Positions 23,430 through 31,075 of a stretch of DNA of 32,795 bases are shown here, one piece after another; the stretch's first letter is position 1; each line of letters starts with the position of its first letter. The position numbers and the translations under genes are program-made. The notes beneath the pieces are model-generated. The model ran no database searches. It was not told the DNA's origin and was given only the letters and a program-made list of their open reading frames with translations. Source of the stretch: CAMAUF01 sp046152925. GTDB taxonomy: Bacteria; Chloroflexota; Dehalococcoidia; Tepidiformales; Tepidiformaceae. The stretch covers positions 1 through 32,795 of the forward strand of contig JBJXFX010000118.1 in assembly GCA_046152925.1 (NCBI GenBank), read 5' to 3'.

Positions 23430-23466
23430 CGACCGTGCCCCAAACCCATCCCCATGGACGCGCCTG

Positions 23467-24816
23467 ATGGCCGCCGCAGCGACGCCGAGCGTCCAAGAAA
23501 CCCTGATGGAGGCGCCGTGGCGGCGGAACCTTGCGTTCGTCTGGATCGGGGTCTTCGTCGGGCTCATGGGCGCGAACTTCGTCTTCCCGTTCATGCCCTT
23601 CTACATCAAAGAGCTCGGCGTCGAGGATAAAGGCGACATCGCGCTCTGGACCGGCTGGGCGACCAGCGCGACCGGCGCCTCGCTCTTCCTCACCGCGCCG
23701 CTCTGGGGCGCGCTTTCCGACCGCGTCGGGCGCAAGCCGATGTTCGTCCGCGCGCTGATCGGCGCCGGCGTCGTGATCACCCTGATCGGGCTCGTCCAGT
23801 CGCCCTGGCAGCTTGTCGGGCTGCGCTTCCTCATGGGCCTGTTTTCCGGGACCGTCGGGGCCGCCTCGGCGCTGATCGCGGCCACAACCCCGAAGGCGCG
23901 CGTCGGCGGCGCACTCGGCATCCTCCAGACGGGTCAGTTCTCGGCGAACATGCTCGGCCCGATCATCGGCGGCACAGTCGCCGAATCGCTCGGCATCCGG
24001 GAGTCATTCTACTTCTGCGGCGCGCTCTTTATCCTCGCCGCCGTCCTCGTCTACATCTTCGTGCGCGAAGATCGGCAGGCCGTGCTGCTGGCGGCGCCCG
24101 GCCGCCACGGAAACTCCGGCAACTTCTTCTCGAACCTCAAGGCCGTCGTCTCCGAGCGCCAGATCTTGATCATGCTCGGGTTGCTCTACGCCCTCTGGCT
24201 CTCGACCTCATTCGTCCGCCCGCTCATGCCGATCAGCATCGACGAATTCTCCGAGGCTTCGGCCGACCAGGAACACGTCACCCTCCACCTCAGCTTCACC
24301 ACCGTCGAGCTCGGCGAAAAGCGTGCATCGAGCTTCGTCACGGCGTCGCTCGGGCTCACCGCCACTATCGCCGCGCTCACCCTCGGGCCGCTCGCCCGCC
24401 GCGTCGGCTACAAACGGACCGTGACGGTGGCGGCCATGTGCACCAGCCTCTTCTTCATCCCGGTGGCCCTCGCCGATAGCTACGGCTGGTTCCTCATCTT
24501 CGTCGCGATGGTGGGCCTCACCCAAGGCGCGATGGTGCCCTCGATGAACGCGCTCATCGCCTCCGCCACGCCCGACGGCAAGCATGGCAGTGCCTTCGGG
24601 CTCGCCTCGAGCATGCAATCGCTCGCCCTGATGACGGGCCCGCTCGTGGCCAGCGCTATCGTCAGCCGTTGGGGCATTCGCTGGGACTACGCCACCATCT
24701 CCGGCGTGCTGATGATCGCCTCCTTGGTCGCAATCGCCTACCTCAAAGAGCCGAAGGAGGCGATCGAAGCGCGCGCCGCGAACCGCGCACGCCGTGCCGC
24801 CGGGCGTGGGGCTTAA
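23467..24816 (+). CDS. MFS multidrug efflux transporter (MdtG/TetA-like)
   Basis: A 449-residue membrane protein with about 12 transmembrane segments. The loop 2-3 motif reads GALSDRVGRKPM, and a matching motif C (GPIIGG) follows in helix 5, typical of drug:proton antiporters. A long loop occurs near residues 215-280. Substrate range cannot be predicted. ATG 23467 gives a normal N-terminus; the upstream ATG at 23454 is out of frame. The upstream palindrome suggests repression. The next gene, tsaE, has its own promoter at the 3' border. Confidence 0.83.
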   Translation: MAAAATPSVQETLMEAPWRRNLAFVWIGVFVGLMGANFVFPFMPFYIKELGVEDKGDIALWTGWATSATGASLFLTAPLWGALSDRVGRKPMFVRALIGAGVVITLIGLVQSPWQLVGLRFLMGLFSGTVGAASALIAATTPKARVGGALGILQTGQFSANMLGPIIGGTVAESLGIRESFYFCGALFILAAVLVYIFVREDRQAVLLAAPGRHGNSGNFFSNLKAVVSERQILIMLGLLYALWLSTSFVRPLMPISIDEFSEASADQEHVTLHLSFTTVELGEKRASSFVTASLGLTATIAALTLGPLARRVGYKRTVTVAAMCTSLFFIPVALADSYGWFLIFVAMVGLTQGAMVPSMNALIASATPDGKHGSAFGLASSMQSLALMTGPLVASAIVSRWGIRWDYATISGVLMIASLVAIAYLKEPKEAIEARAANRARRAAGRGA

Positions 24817-24828
24817 CGAGTCGCCGCC

Positions 24829-24834
24829 TATACT
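24829..24834 (+). promoter_or_regulatory. Predicted -10 box (TATACT) of tsaE-tsaB-ndk
   Basis: TATACT ends 8 nt before GTG 24843. It is the closest match to the canonical TATAAT in the window. No Shine-Dalgarno sequence lies between it and the start codon. Confidence 0.55.
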
Positions 24835-24842
24835 CCGATCCA

Positions 24843-25316
24843 GTGGCCCGCACACACCCCTTCGAAACCACGACCACGAGCGAGGAGCAGACCCGCGATT
24901 GCGGGGCGAAGCTCGGCGCCGCCCTCCAAACAGGCGACATTCTCCTCCTCAGCGGCGAGCTCGGTACCGGCAAGACCTGCTTCACCCAGGGCGTCGGCCG
25001 CGGGCTCGCCTGCCCAGGCCCAATCAACAGCCCCTCCTTCGTCCTGATGAACGAATACGAAGGCCGTGAGCGCCTCTTTCACGCCGACCTCTACCGCCTC
25101 GAAGCCGTCGAAGAGCTCGACGACCTCGGCCTCTGGGACTATGCCGAGCGCGGCGTCCTCGTCATCGAATGGCCCGAGCGCGGGGCGGACCTCCTGCCCG
25201 GCGACGGCCTCCTCGTTGAGCTGCGCTACGGGGACACCAACCACCAGCGCCGCTTGCGCTTCATCCCGCGAGGGCCACGCGGTGAGTTGCTCGTGAAGGC
25301 GTTGGCCGCCGCGTGA
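24843..25316 (+). CDS. tsaE: tRNA threonylcarbamoyladenosine biosynthesis ATPase TsaE
   Basis: A 157-residue P-loop ATPase that resets the TsaB-TsaD complex during t6A37 tRNA modification. Walker A is GELGTGKT near residue 41, followed by the SPSFVLMNEY switch region and a DLYRLEAVEELDDLG segment with the catalytic acidic residues. GTG 24843 is selected because it directly follows a promoter hexamer. The stop overlaps tsaB as GTGA, so the two are translationally coupled and make partner proteins. Confidence 0.94.
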   Translation: MARTHPFETTTTSEEQTRDCGAKLGAALQTGDILLLSGELGTGKTCFTQGVGRGLACPGPINSPSFVLMNEYEGRERLFHADLYRLEAVEELDDLGLWDYAERGVLVIEWPERGADLLPGDGLLVELRYGDTNHQRRLRFIPRGPRGELLVKALAAA

Positions 25317-25936
25317 GCACCGTCCTCGCCCTGGACACCGCCTCCCAGCGGTTCGCGCTGGCGCTCGCCCTCAACACAGAGGTCGTCGACGCGTTGGTCT
25401 GCGACGAGCCACAGAGTCACACGAGGCTCCTCGTCCCGTCGATCGACCGGATCCTGGGCGACCGGAAGCGGGACCTCACCGCCATCGTCGTCGTCCAAGG
25501 CCCGGGGAGCTACGCCGGCCTCCGGGTCGGGCTCGCCACCGCGGCCGCGCTCACGATGGCGACCGGCGCGCTCCAAACGGGAGTCACCGTCTTTGAGGCC
25601 CTGGCGGCGGCGGGAGCGCCGAGCGGCCCTTGGACCGCAATCCACCCGCTCGGCCGGGAGCAGTTCGCCGCCCAACCGTTCGAAGGCTCGACGCCCGTGG
25701 GCGAGCCTCGGTCCAGCCAGGCCACCGCACTCGCCGGCCTCCTTCGCGGTGAAGGGGCGGGCGCGCTCGGCGGGGTCGAAGTCGGCCCCGAAGCCCGCGT
25801 CCTCGGGGCGCTCCATGCGGGGCTCGCAGGGCTTCAAGCCAATCGCACGACGGCGCCCGGCGCTTTCTACCTTTCGGAGCCGCGTATCACTCAGGCGAAG
25901 CGGACACCGCTCGTCGCCATCACTGGAGGGAGCTAA
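25313..25936 (+). CDS. tsaB: tRNA threonylcarbamoyladenosine biosynthesis protein TsaB
   Basis: A 207-residue ASKHA-fold scaffold protein that dimerises with the Kae1-type enzyme TsaD for t6A synthesis. Visible landmarks are LALDTASQRFALAL at the N-terminus and the GPGSYAGLRVGLATA loop around residue 63. No RimI acetyltransferase is fused, unlike some TsaB relatives. It overlaps tsaE by 4 nt. ndk starts 2 nt after its stop, and a GGAGG sequence inside its 3' end serves ndk. Confidence 0.92.
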   Translation: MSTVLALDTASQRFALALALNTEVVDALVCDEPQSHTRLLVPSIDRILGDRKRDLTAIVVVQGPGSYAGLRVGLATAAALTMATGALQTGVTVFEALAAAGAPSGPWTAIHPLGREQFAAQPFEGSTPVGEPRSSQATALAGLLRGEGAGALGGVEVGPEARVLGALHAGLAGLQANRTTAPGAFYLSEPRITQAKRTPLVAITGGS

Positions 25937-25938
25937 CC

Positions 25939-26415
25939 ATGGAACAAACACTAGTCCTTTTGAAGCCCGATGCGGTCCAACGCGGCCTCGCTGGCGAACT
26001 GATCACGCGGTTCGAACGCCGCGGCCTCAAAATCGTCGGCCTCAAGCTCATGCAGGTGCCCGACGCCCTCGCCCGCCAACACTACGGCGAACACGACGGC
26101 AAACCGTTCTTTGCCGGCCTCGTGGAGTACATCTGCTCCTCGCCCCTGGTGGCGATGGTGATCGAAGGGCCCCAGGCGGTGAAGGCCGTCCGCCAGACCG
26201 TCGGCGGCACCGACCCTACCGCCGGCCCAGAGGACAACCCGGCCAAGTTCGCGCTCCCCGGCACGATCCGCGGCGACTACGCCCTCCAGAAGGGCCGGAA
26301 CCTCGTCCACGCCAGCGATTCGCCGGAAAACGGCCTCAAAGAAGTCGCTCTCTGGTTCAAGCCAGCGGAAATCTCCCCCTGGCCGCGCGATACCGACCGC
26401 TGGATCGTCGAATAG
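25939..26415 (+). CDS. ndk: Nucleoside diphosphate kinase
   Basis: A 158-residue cytosolic enzyme that balances NTP and dNTP pools by phosphate transfer. The phosphorylated catalytic His is in NLVHASDS, and the opening QTLVLLKPDAVQRGL and the GGTDP loop are characteristic. It is slightly longer than the usual 140-150 residues, with the extra length at the C-terminus. It follows tsaB by 2 nt with a GGAGG site 9 nt upstream, so it probably belongs to the tsaE-tsaB transcript. I see no clear terminator behind it. Confidence 0.97.
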   Translation: MEQTLVLLKPDAVQRGLAGELITRFERRGLKIVGLKLMQVPDALARQHYGEHDGKPFFAGLVEYICSSPLVAMVIEGPQAVKAVRQTVGGTDPTAGPEDNPAKFALPGTIRGDYALQKGRNLVHASDSPENGLKEVALWFKPAEISPWPRDTDRWIVE

Positions 26416-26453
26416 CTTGGTAAATCCCGCCCTTCTCGCCCCAGCGCCCGTGC

Positions 26454-26481
26454 GATAATCCGCGGCCACTGAGGCAGGAGG
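26454..26481 (+). promoter_or_regulatory. Promoter (-10 GATAAT) and AGGAGG site of SDR gene
   Basis: GATAAT at 26454-26459 is followed by AGGAGG at 26476-26481, which is 9 nt before ATG 26491. This is a conventional leadered arrangement, in contrast to many neighbours. Confidence 0.5.
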
Positions 26482-26490
26482 AGTTCGACG

Positions 26491-27300
26491 ATGGCAGGAC
26501 GGCTCGAAGGCAAGGTCGCGGTGGTCACGGGCGGCGCAAGCGGCATTGGCAAAGCCTGCGCCCTGCGCTTCGCCCAGGAAGGCGCCGATATCGTCGTCGC
26601 CGACCTCAACCCGGACCGCAGCGCCGAAACGGTCGCCGAAGTCCGCGCCCTCGGACGGCGGGCCATCGCCATCGCGACCGACACGAGCAGCAACGCCGCC
26701 AACGAGGCGCTGGCCGAGGGCGCCCTCGCGGAGTTCGGCCGGATCGACGTCCTCGTCGCGGCCGCGGGCATCTCCCACGCCCTCTACGTCAGCGGCTCCT
26801 CGCCCACCGAGGTGCGTGGTGAGCGCGACGCCGCCCTCCTCGTCAACAAGCCCGTCGAGTACTGGGAGAAAGTGATCAACGTCAACCTCACCGGCGTGAT
26901 GTTGACCAACCGCGCCGTCGCACGGGCCATGCTCGCCAAAGGCACGAAGGGCTCGATCGTGAACATCGCCTCGGGCGCCGCCAAGATCCCGATCGTCGGC
27001 GCCGCCGACTACTGCGTTTCGAAGGCCGGCGTCTGGATGCTCACGAAAATGCTCGCCGCCGAGCTCGCCTCCCAGGGCATCCGGGTCAACGCGATCGGCC
27101 CCGGCTTCATCGAGACGCCGATGACGGCCAGCGTCCGCGCGAACGAAGAGCGCCGCCGCGCCATCGAAAGCTCGACGCCGCTCGGCCGCCTCGGCCAGCC
27201 CGAGGACATCGCCAACACCGCGCTCTTCCTCGCCAGCGACGAAGCCAGCTTCTTCACCGGCGAAATTCTCTTCCCCGATGGCGGCCTCTTTACCGGCTGA
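26491..27300 (+). CDS. Short-chain dehydrogenase/reductase (FabG-like)
   Basis: A 269-residue SDR of the classical type that uses NAD(P)H. The cofactor motif is TGGASGIG near residue 12, the catalytic Ser is in NIASGAAKIP, and the YxxxK motif is in ADYCVSKAG. An Asp in VVADLN at the end of the second strand suggests a preference for NAD(H). An insertion of about 15 residues lies after AAAGISHALYV. The substrate is not evident. A strong AGGAGG site precedes the ATG. It is a single gene; the response regulator follows with its own promoter. Confidence 0.9.
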   Translation: MAGRLEGKVAVVTGGASGIGKACALRFAQEGADIVVADLNPDRSAETVAEVRALGRRAIAIATDTSSNAANEALAEGALAEFGRIDVLVAAAGISHALYVSGSSPTEVRGERDAALLVNKPVEYWEKVINVNLTGVMLTNRAVARAMLAKGTKGSIVNIASGAAKIPIVGAADYCVSKAGVWMLTKMLAAELASQGIRVNAIGPGFIETPMTASVRANEERRRAIESSTPLGRLGQPEDIANTALFLASDEASFFTGEILFPDGGLFTG

Positions 27301-27341
27301 GGCGTTACGCATGGGTTAGATCTGCCTCTCCAACGGCGGCG

Positions 27342-27347
27342 TAGACT
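27342..27347 (+). promoter_or_regulatory. Predicted -10 box (TAGACT) of the two-component operon
   Basis: TAGACT ends 9 nt before ATG 27357. No Shine-Dalgarno sequence is present, so transcription probably starts within 0-3 nt of the start codon. Confidence 0.5.
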
Positions 27348-27356
27348 GACGAGCTA

Positions 27357-28046
27357 ATGGACACGCCCCGCATCCTCGTGGTCGATGACGAGCCGGTCGT
27401 GGTCGAGGTCGTCGAACGCTACCTTCAGCGCGAAGGGTATGCCGTCGTCACCGCGCTCGATGGCCGCCAGGCGATGGAGCAGTTCGACGAGACGCGGCCC
27501 CATCTCGTCGTCCTCGACCTCATGCTCCCCCGGCTGAGCGGGATGGAAGTCTGCCAGCGCATCCGGACCGGACACCGCACCCCGATCATCATGCTCACCG
27601 CCCGAGGCGACGAGATGGACCGGATCGCCGGGTTCGAGCTCGGCGCCGACGACTACCTCTCGAAGCCCTTCAGCCCGCGAGAGCTGGTCGCCCGCGTCAA
27701 GGCCGTGCTCCGCCGTAGTTACGAAGGCGGCGACCTCAGCACCGGCGACCGGCTTTCCAGCGGCGGCATCACCCTCGACCCGAAGGCCCGCCGCGTGGAA
27801 GTGCGTGGGTCCGTGGCCGAACTCACGACGCGTGAGTTCGACCTCCTCCACTTCCTGATGCGCCGTCCCGGCGAAGTTTTCACCCGTGAGCAGCTCCTCG
27901 AACACGTCTGGAACTTCGAATGGTTCGGAGATGCGAGCACCGTCACCGTGCACGTCCGCCGGCTCCGGACGAAGGTCGAAGCCGACCCAGATAACCCGAA
28001 ACACATCTGCACCGTCTGGGGCGCGGGATACAAATGGGAAGCCTAG
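27357..28046 (+). CDS. OmpR/PhoB-family response regulator
   Basis: A 229-residue DNA-binding response regulator. The receiver domain holds the acidic pair in VVDDEPV, the phospho-acceptor Asp in VVLDLMLPRLSG at about residue 53, a Thr in MLTARGD and the Lys in DYLSKPFSP. The C-terminal winged helix of the OmpR type spans about 130-229 and ends with GAGYKWE. It overlaps the downstream kinase gene by 13 nt, which ties the two as a cognate pair. The signal and targets are unknown. Confidence 0.95.
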   Translation: MDTPRILVVDDEPVVVEVVERYLQREGYAVVTALDGRQAMEQFDETRPHLVVLDLMLPRLSGMEVCQRIRTGHRTPIIMLTARGDEMDRIAGFELGADDYLSKPFSPRELVARVKAVLRRSYEGGDLSTGDRLSSGGITLDPKARRVEVRGSVAELTTREFDLLHFLMRRPGEVFTREQLLEHVWNFEWFGDASTVTVHVRRLRTKVEADPDNPKHICTVWGAGYKWEA

Positions 28047-29272
28047 GCCGGCTGCTGCGGTCGAACGCGCCCTGGCTCGCGCTCATCGCGGTCTCAGTGA
28101 CCGCGGTCTACCTCTGGTTCGCCCCAGCGCAGACCTCGCCGGAGGAACGGACACTGCAAGCCGGGGCGCTCTTCGCGACCGGGCTTCTCGGCCTGCTGGT
28201 CGCCGAGATCGCCCAGCGGTTCTCTGAGCGGCTGCGCCTCCGTTGGCAGCTCACCGTCGCCGGCCTCACCGGCATCACGGTGCTGGTCGCGAACATCGCG
28301 GTCTCCGTCGCGCTCATGTTCCTCTCGGCCCACGACCTCAGCCATTTGCTCATCTTGAGCGCCTACGCGCTCCCGACCACCGTCGGGCCAGCGATCATCC
28401 TCAGCCGCGGACTCGCCCGCCGTATCGAAGCGATCGAAGCGGCCGCGGGCGCCATTGCCCGCGGCGAACTGACCGTGCGCGTCCCAACCGGCGGGCGCGA
28501 CGAAATCGCCGCCCTCGCCCAGCAATTCAACCGCATGGCCGCCGCGCTCGAAGACGCAAACGAACGGCGCGACCGGCTTGAGCGCTCACGCCGCGACCTT
28601 TTTGCGGCCATCTCCCACGACCTCCGCACCCCGCTCGCCAGCATCCGCGTGATGGTCGAAGCCATGAGCGACGGCGTCGTCAGCGACGATGCGACCCGCG
28701 AGCGCTACTACGTCGCCGTCTCCGCCGAAATCCAGCGGCTGTCGCTGCTGATTGACGACCTGTTCGAGCTCACAACGATCGATAGCGGCGAGCTTCGCCT
28801 CCGCTTGGAGTCACTCCACATCGAAGAAGTCGTTGCAGAGGCCCTGGATGTCTTCCGCCCGCAAGTCGAACGCGCCGGCATCCGGCTCGCCTACGAAGCC
28901 GCCGCCGCCACCCAGCCCGTCCTCGCCGACCCGCACCGGCTCAGCCGCGTGCTCTTCAACCTGCTTCAAAACGCCGTCCGCCACACGCCCCACGATGGGA
29001 CCATCGCCGTACGGACCGAGCCAACCGGGGATGGCGTCCGCGTCGTGGTCTCAGACACCGGCGACGGCATCGCCCCGGACGACGTGCCCTACGTCTTCGA
29101 CCGCTTCTTCCGCGGTGACAAGGCGCGCGGGCGCGAGGCGGCGGGCGCCGGGCTCGGCCTCAGCATCGCCCGCGGGATCGTCGAGGCGCACGGCGGGACA
29201 ATCTCCGTCGAAAGCACGCCGCGTAAAGGCACGCGTTTCACGGTCACCCTCCCCGCCCGCGCTTCATCCTGA
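28034..29272 (+). CDS. HAMP-domain sensor histidine kinase
   Basis: A 412-residue membrane kinase partnered with the upstream regulator. Four hydrophobic segments (about 12-31, 43-60, 72-98 and 102-122) form the sensor part, with only short extracytoplasmic loops, so it may sense a signal in the membrane. A HAMP domain follows at 125-177. The phospho-acceptor His195 is in SHDLRTPL. The ATPase has the N box in NLLQNAVRHTP, the G1 box in DTGDGIAPDD, and the F and G2 boxes in FDRFFRGD and AGLGLSIARG. The 3' end overlaps a decayed EamA fragment on the other strand by 9 nt. Confidence 0.94.
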   Translation: MGSLGRLLRSNAPWLALIAVSVTAVYLWFAPAQTSPEERTLQAGALFATGLLGLLVAEIAQRFSERLRLRWQLTVAGLTGITVLVANIAVSVALMFLSAHDLSHLLILSAYALPTTVGPAIILSRGLARRIEAIEAAAGAIARGELTVRVPTGGRDEIAALAQQFNRMAAALEDANERRDRLERSRRDLFAAISHDLRTPLASIRVMVEAMSDGVVSDDATRERYYVAVSAEIQRLSLLIDDLFELTTIDSGELRLRLESLHIEEVVAEALDVFRPQVERAGIRLAYEAAAATQPVLADPHRLSRVLFNLLQNAVRHTPHDGTIAVRTEPTGDGVRVVVSDTGDGIAPDDVPYVFDRFFRGDKARGREAAGAGLGLSIARGIVEAHGGTISVESTPRKGTRFTVTLPARASS

Positions 29273-29464
29273 CGGCTGCGAGACCGGCGAGCGGCGGGAG
29301 ACCCAGCCGAGCGCGATCCCCTGGGCCAGCGCCACACCGAGGATGATGCAGACCAACCCCGCCGCCATCGGCCACTCCAGCGGCTCGTCGAGCAAGAGCC
29401 AGCCCAGCCCTATCGCGATGGGCGGCATCAGATAGGTCGCCACGCTGGCCCGCACGGCTCCAAC
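29264..29464 (-). pseudogene. C-terminal remnant of an EamA/DMT family transporter
   Basis: About 66 codons read like the last quarter of an EamA (DMT) permease: GAVRASVATYLMPPIAIGL, then LLLDEPLEWPM and a final helix GLVCIILGVALAQG, ending in TGA at 29266-29264. Full-length members have about 280-300 residues. No upstream part, start codon or promoter is present, because the YkgJ-like gene ends only about 25 nt away. It is most simply a remnant left by a deletion. A genuine micro-protein is less likely because it holds two lone helices with no start. Confidence 0.7.
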
Positions 29465-29489
29465 CTGCGGCGAGAAAGTCGCTCCGAAC

Positions 29490-30116
29490 TCAGACGGGCG
29501 ACGCCAAGTCCTCCGTCCAACTCCCTTCCGGCGGGTCCAGAAGCCCGAACTGGAGCTGAGCGGTCTCGCGGAAGAGGTCCAGCCAGGCTGCATCACCCAG
29601 GGCCGCCCCCCCGAAGCCAGGGCAATCGAGATGGCGCAGGAGCACGGGCACGAGGTCCGCGTCTTGGTCCTCAAGAAACGCCCGCGCCGCCGCGTCCATC
29701 GCGGGAAGGTTGCCGTGCATCGGACGGCCGGACTCGCGACTGACAAAGAGGACAAAGTGGGGGTACAGGCGGCAGGCGTTCGGCCGCCCCGCATACTGCC
29801 CGCACTTCATGTCGGGCCGCAGCAGCGCACACTGCCCCTCTTCGCGCTTGAGGACGTATGGCTGCGCGAGTGGCAGCGCAATCGGCTCGCCCTCTTCGCA
29901 CTCGAGGAACTCGATCGGCGAAAGACCGCTCTCGCGCTCCATCCGTGTCCGTTCCCATTCCCCAAGGCTCACGTTGTAAATCCGGCAACAGTGGCGCGGG
30001 CAGCGCTCAATCAGGCACTCGAACGACGAATCCCCCGGCCCGAGGAGGGCGTACGCCGGGAAGCGCTCAGCTATTGGCGTCCAGGCTTTCCACATTCGTT
30101 CGAATCGATTGGACAC
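29490..30116 (-). CDS. YkgJ-family cysteine-cluster protein
   Basis: A 208-residue soluble protein with the Cys-rich pattern of the YkgJ/CxxCxxCC family, which is thought to bind zinc or iron. Visible Cys are in ECLIERCPRHCC, ECEEGE, GQCALL, KCGQY and NACRLYPH. The C-terminal quarter ends in DLASPV right before the EamA remnant and may have been trimmed by the same event. The start is read as GTG 30116, which lies 6 nt after TAGCAT; GTG 30119 is one codon upstream. The function of the family is poorly defined. Confidence 0.75.
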   Translation of the reverse strand: MSNRFERMWKAWTPIAERFPAYALLGPGDSSFECLIERCPRHCCRIYNVSLGEWERTRMERESGLSPIEFLECEEGEPIALPLAQPYVLKREEGQCALLRPDMKCGQYAGRPNACRLYPHFVLFVSRESGRPMHGNLPAMDAAARAFLEDQDADLVPVLLRHLDCPGFGGAALGDAAWLDLFRETAQLQFGLLDPPEGSWTEDLASPV

Positions 30117-30122
30117 CACCGC

Positions 30123-30128
30123 ATGCTA
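30123..30128 (-). promoter_or_regulatory. Predicted -10 box (TAGCAT) of the YkgJ-like gene
   Basis: TAGCAT on the minus strand lies 6 nt before GTG 30116 and 3 nt before GTG 30119. The window-wide 6-9 nt rule favours 30116 as the start. Confidence 0.5.
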
Positions 30129-30161
30129 CCGTGACTATGGGCGCGTGTCGCACGGATGCGG

Positions 30162-30190
30162 TTGCTTGCACTAAAGCGCCCGCCTACTAT
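30162..30190 (+). promoter_or_regulatory. Predicted promoter of the TPR gene (TTGCTT-N17-TACTAT)
   Basis: TTGCTT at 30162-30167 and TACTAT at 30185-30190 are separated by 17 nt, the standard spacing. The start GTG 30221 lies 30 nt after the -10, giving a leader of about 23 nt without a strong ribosome-binding site. Confidence 0.45.
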
Positions 30191-30220
30191 TCCTGACCCT
30201 CAGAGCGACTCGGAATTCCT

Positions 30221-31075
30221 GTGAGCAACGAAACAACAATCCAAGCACTCCCCCCCGATGAACGCGCCCGGCTGCGCAAGCAGCTGAGCGAGCAGGCGGT
30301 CAAGCACGCGGTCAGCAGCCGCTGGGACGACGCCGTCGCCACCAACCGTGAGATCCTGCGCCTCTTCCCAGACGACGCCGACAGCCTCAATCGCCTCGGC
30401 AAGGCACTCTCGGAAGTTGGCCAAGTCTCCGAAGCGCGCAAGGCCTATGGCCGCGCCATCGCGATCGACCCCACCAACACGATCGCCCGCCGCAACCTCG
30501 ACCGATTGGCCTCCGTCAAGGACGCCGTCGTCGCCGCCCAACCGCCAAGCCAGCTCGACACACGGCTCTTCGTGGAGGAGTCCGGCAAAGCATCCGCCGC
30601 CACCCTCCAGGCCGTGGACCCAGCCCGAGCCAAGCTCCTCGATGCCGGCGACCTCCTCCAGCTCCAAGTCCAGGGCAACGCGGTCAACGTCCTCAACATG
30701 AAGGGCGAATACGTCGGCTTGGTCGACCCGCGCGTCGGCCTCCGCATGGCGCGGATGATCGCCGCAGGCAATCAGTACACCGCCGCTCTGATAACCAACT
30801 CCGGCGACATCAAGGTCATGCTCCGCGAGACCTTCCAAAGCCCTGCAATGGCCGGCCGCGTCAGCTTCCCCCAGTCCTCACGGACCAACGACGTCCGCGG
30901 CTACACGCGCCGCGGCCTTCTCCGTGGCGAAGAGATGGAGTTCAGCGACGACGACGACCCCTACGAAGAGGAAGAAGAGGATCGCGGCTGGACCGAGACC
31001 AGCGAGGACGACGCCGAGTCGCCCACTGTCGAGGTCGACATCAACACCGGGGACGACGACGACTCGTTCGACTAA
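30221..31075 (+). CDS. TPR protein with small beta-domain and acidic C-terminal tail
   Basis: A 284-residue cytosolic protein with no signal peptide or membrane segment. Residues 20-100 hold two to three tetratricopeptide repeats (SRWDDAVATNREILRLFPDD, then VSEARKAYGRAIAIDP). Residues about 150-215 form a small domain with VNVLNMKGEYVGLVDPRVG and ARMIAAGNQYTAALI, vaguely like HIRAN, but I would not assign that family. Residues 237-284 are strongly acidic, about half Asp or Glu, and look disordered. The protein probably mediates interactions; no specific function is evident. The stop shares CTAA with the convergent SDR gene. Confidence 0.75.
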   Translation: MSNETTIQALPPDERARLRKQLSEQAVKHAVSSRWDDAVATNREILRLFPDDADSLNRLGKALSEVGQVSEARKAYGRAIAIDPTNTIARRNLDRLASVKDAVVAAQPPSQLDTRLFVEESGKASAATLQAVDPARAKLLDAGDLLQLQVQGNAVNVLNMKGEYVGLVDPRVGLRMARMIAAGNQYTAALITNSGDIKVMLRETFQSPAMAGRVSFPQSSRTNDVRGYTRRGLLRGEEMEFSDDDDPYEEEEEDRGWTETSEDDAESPTVEVDINTGDDDDSFD

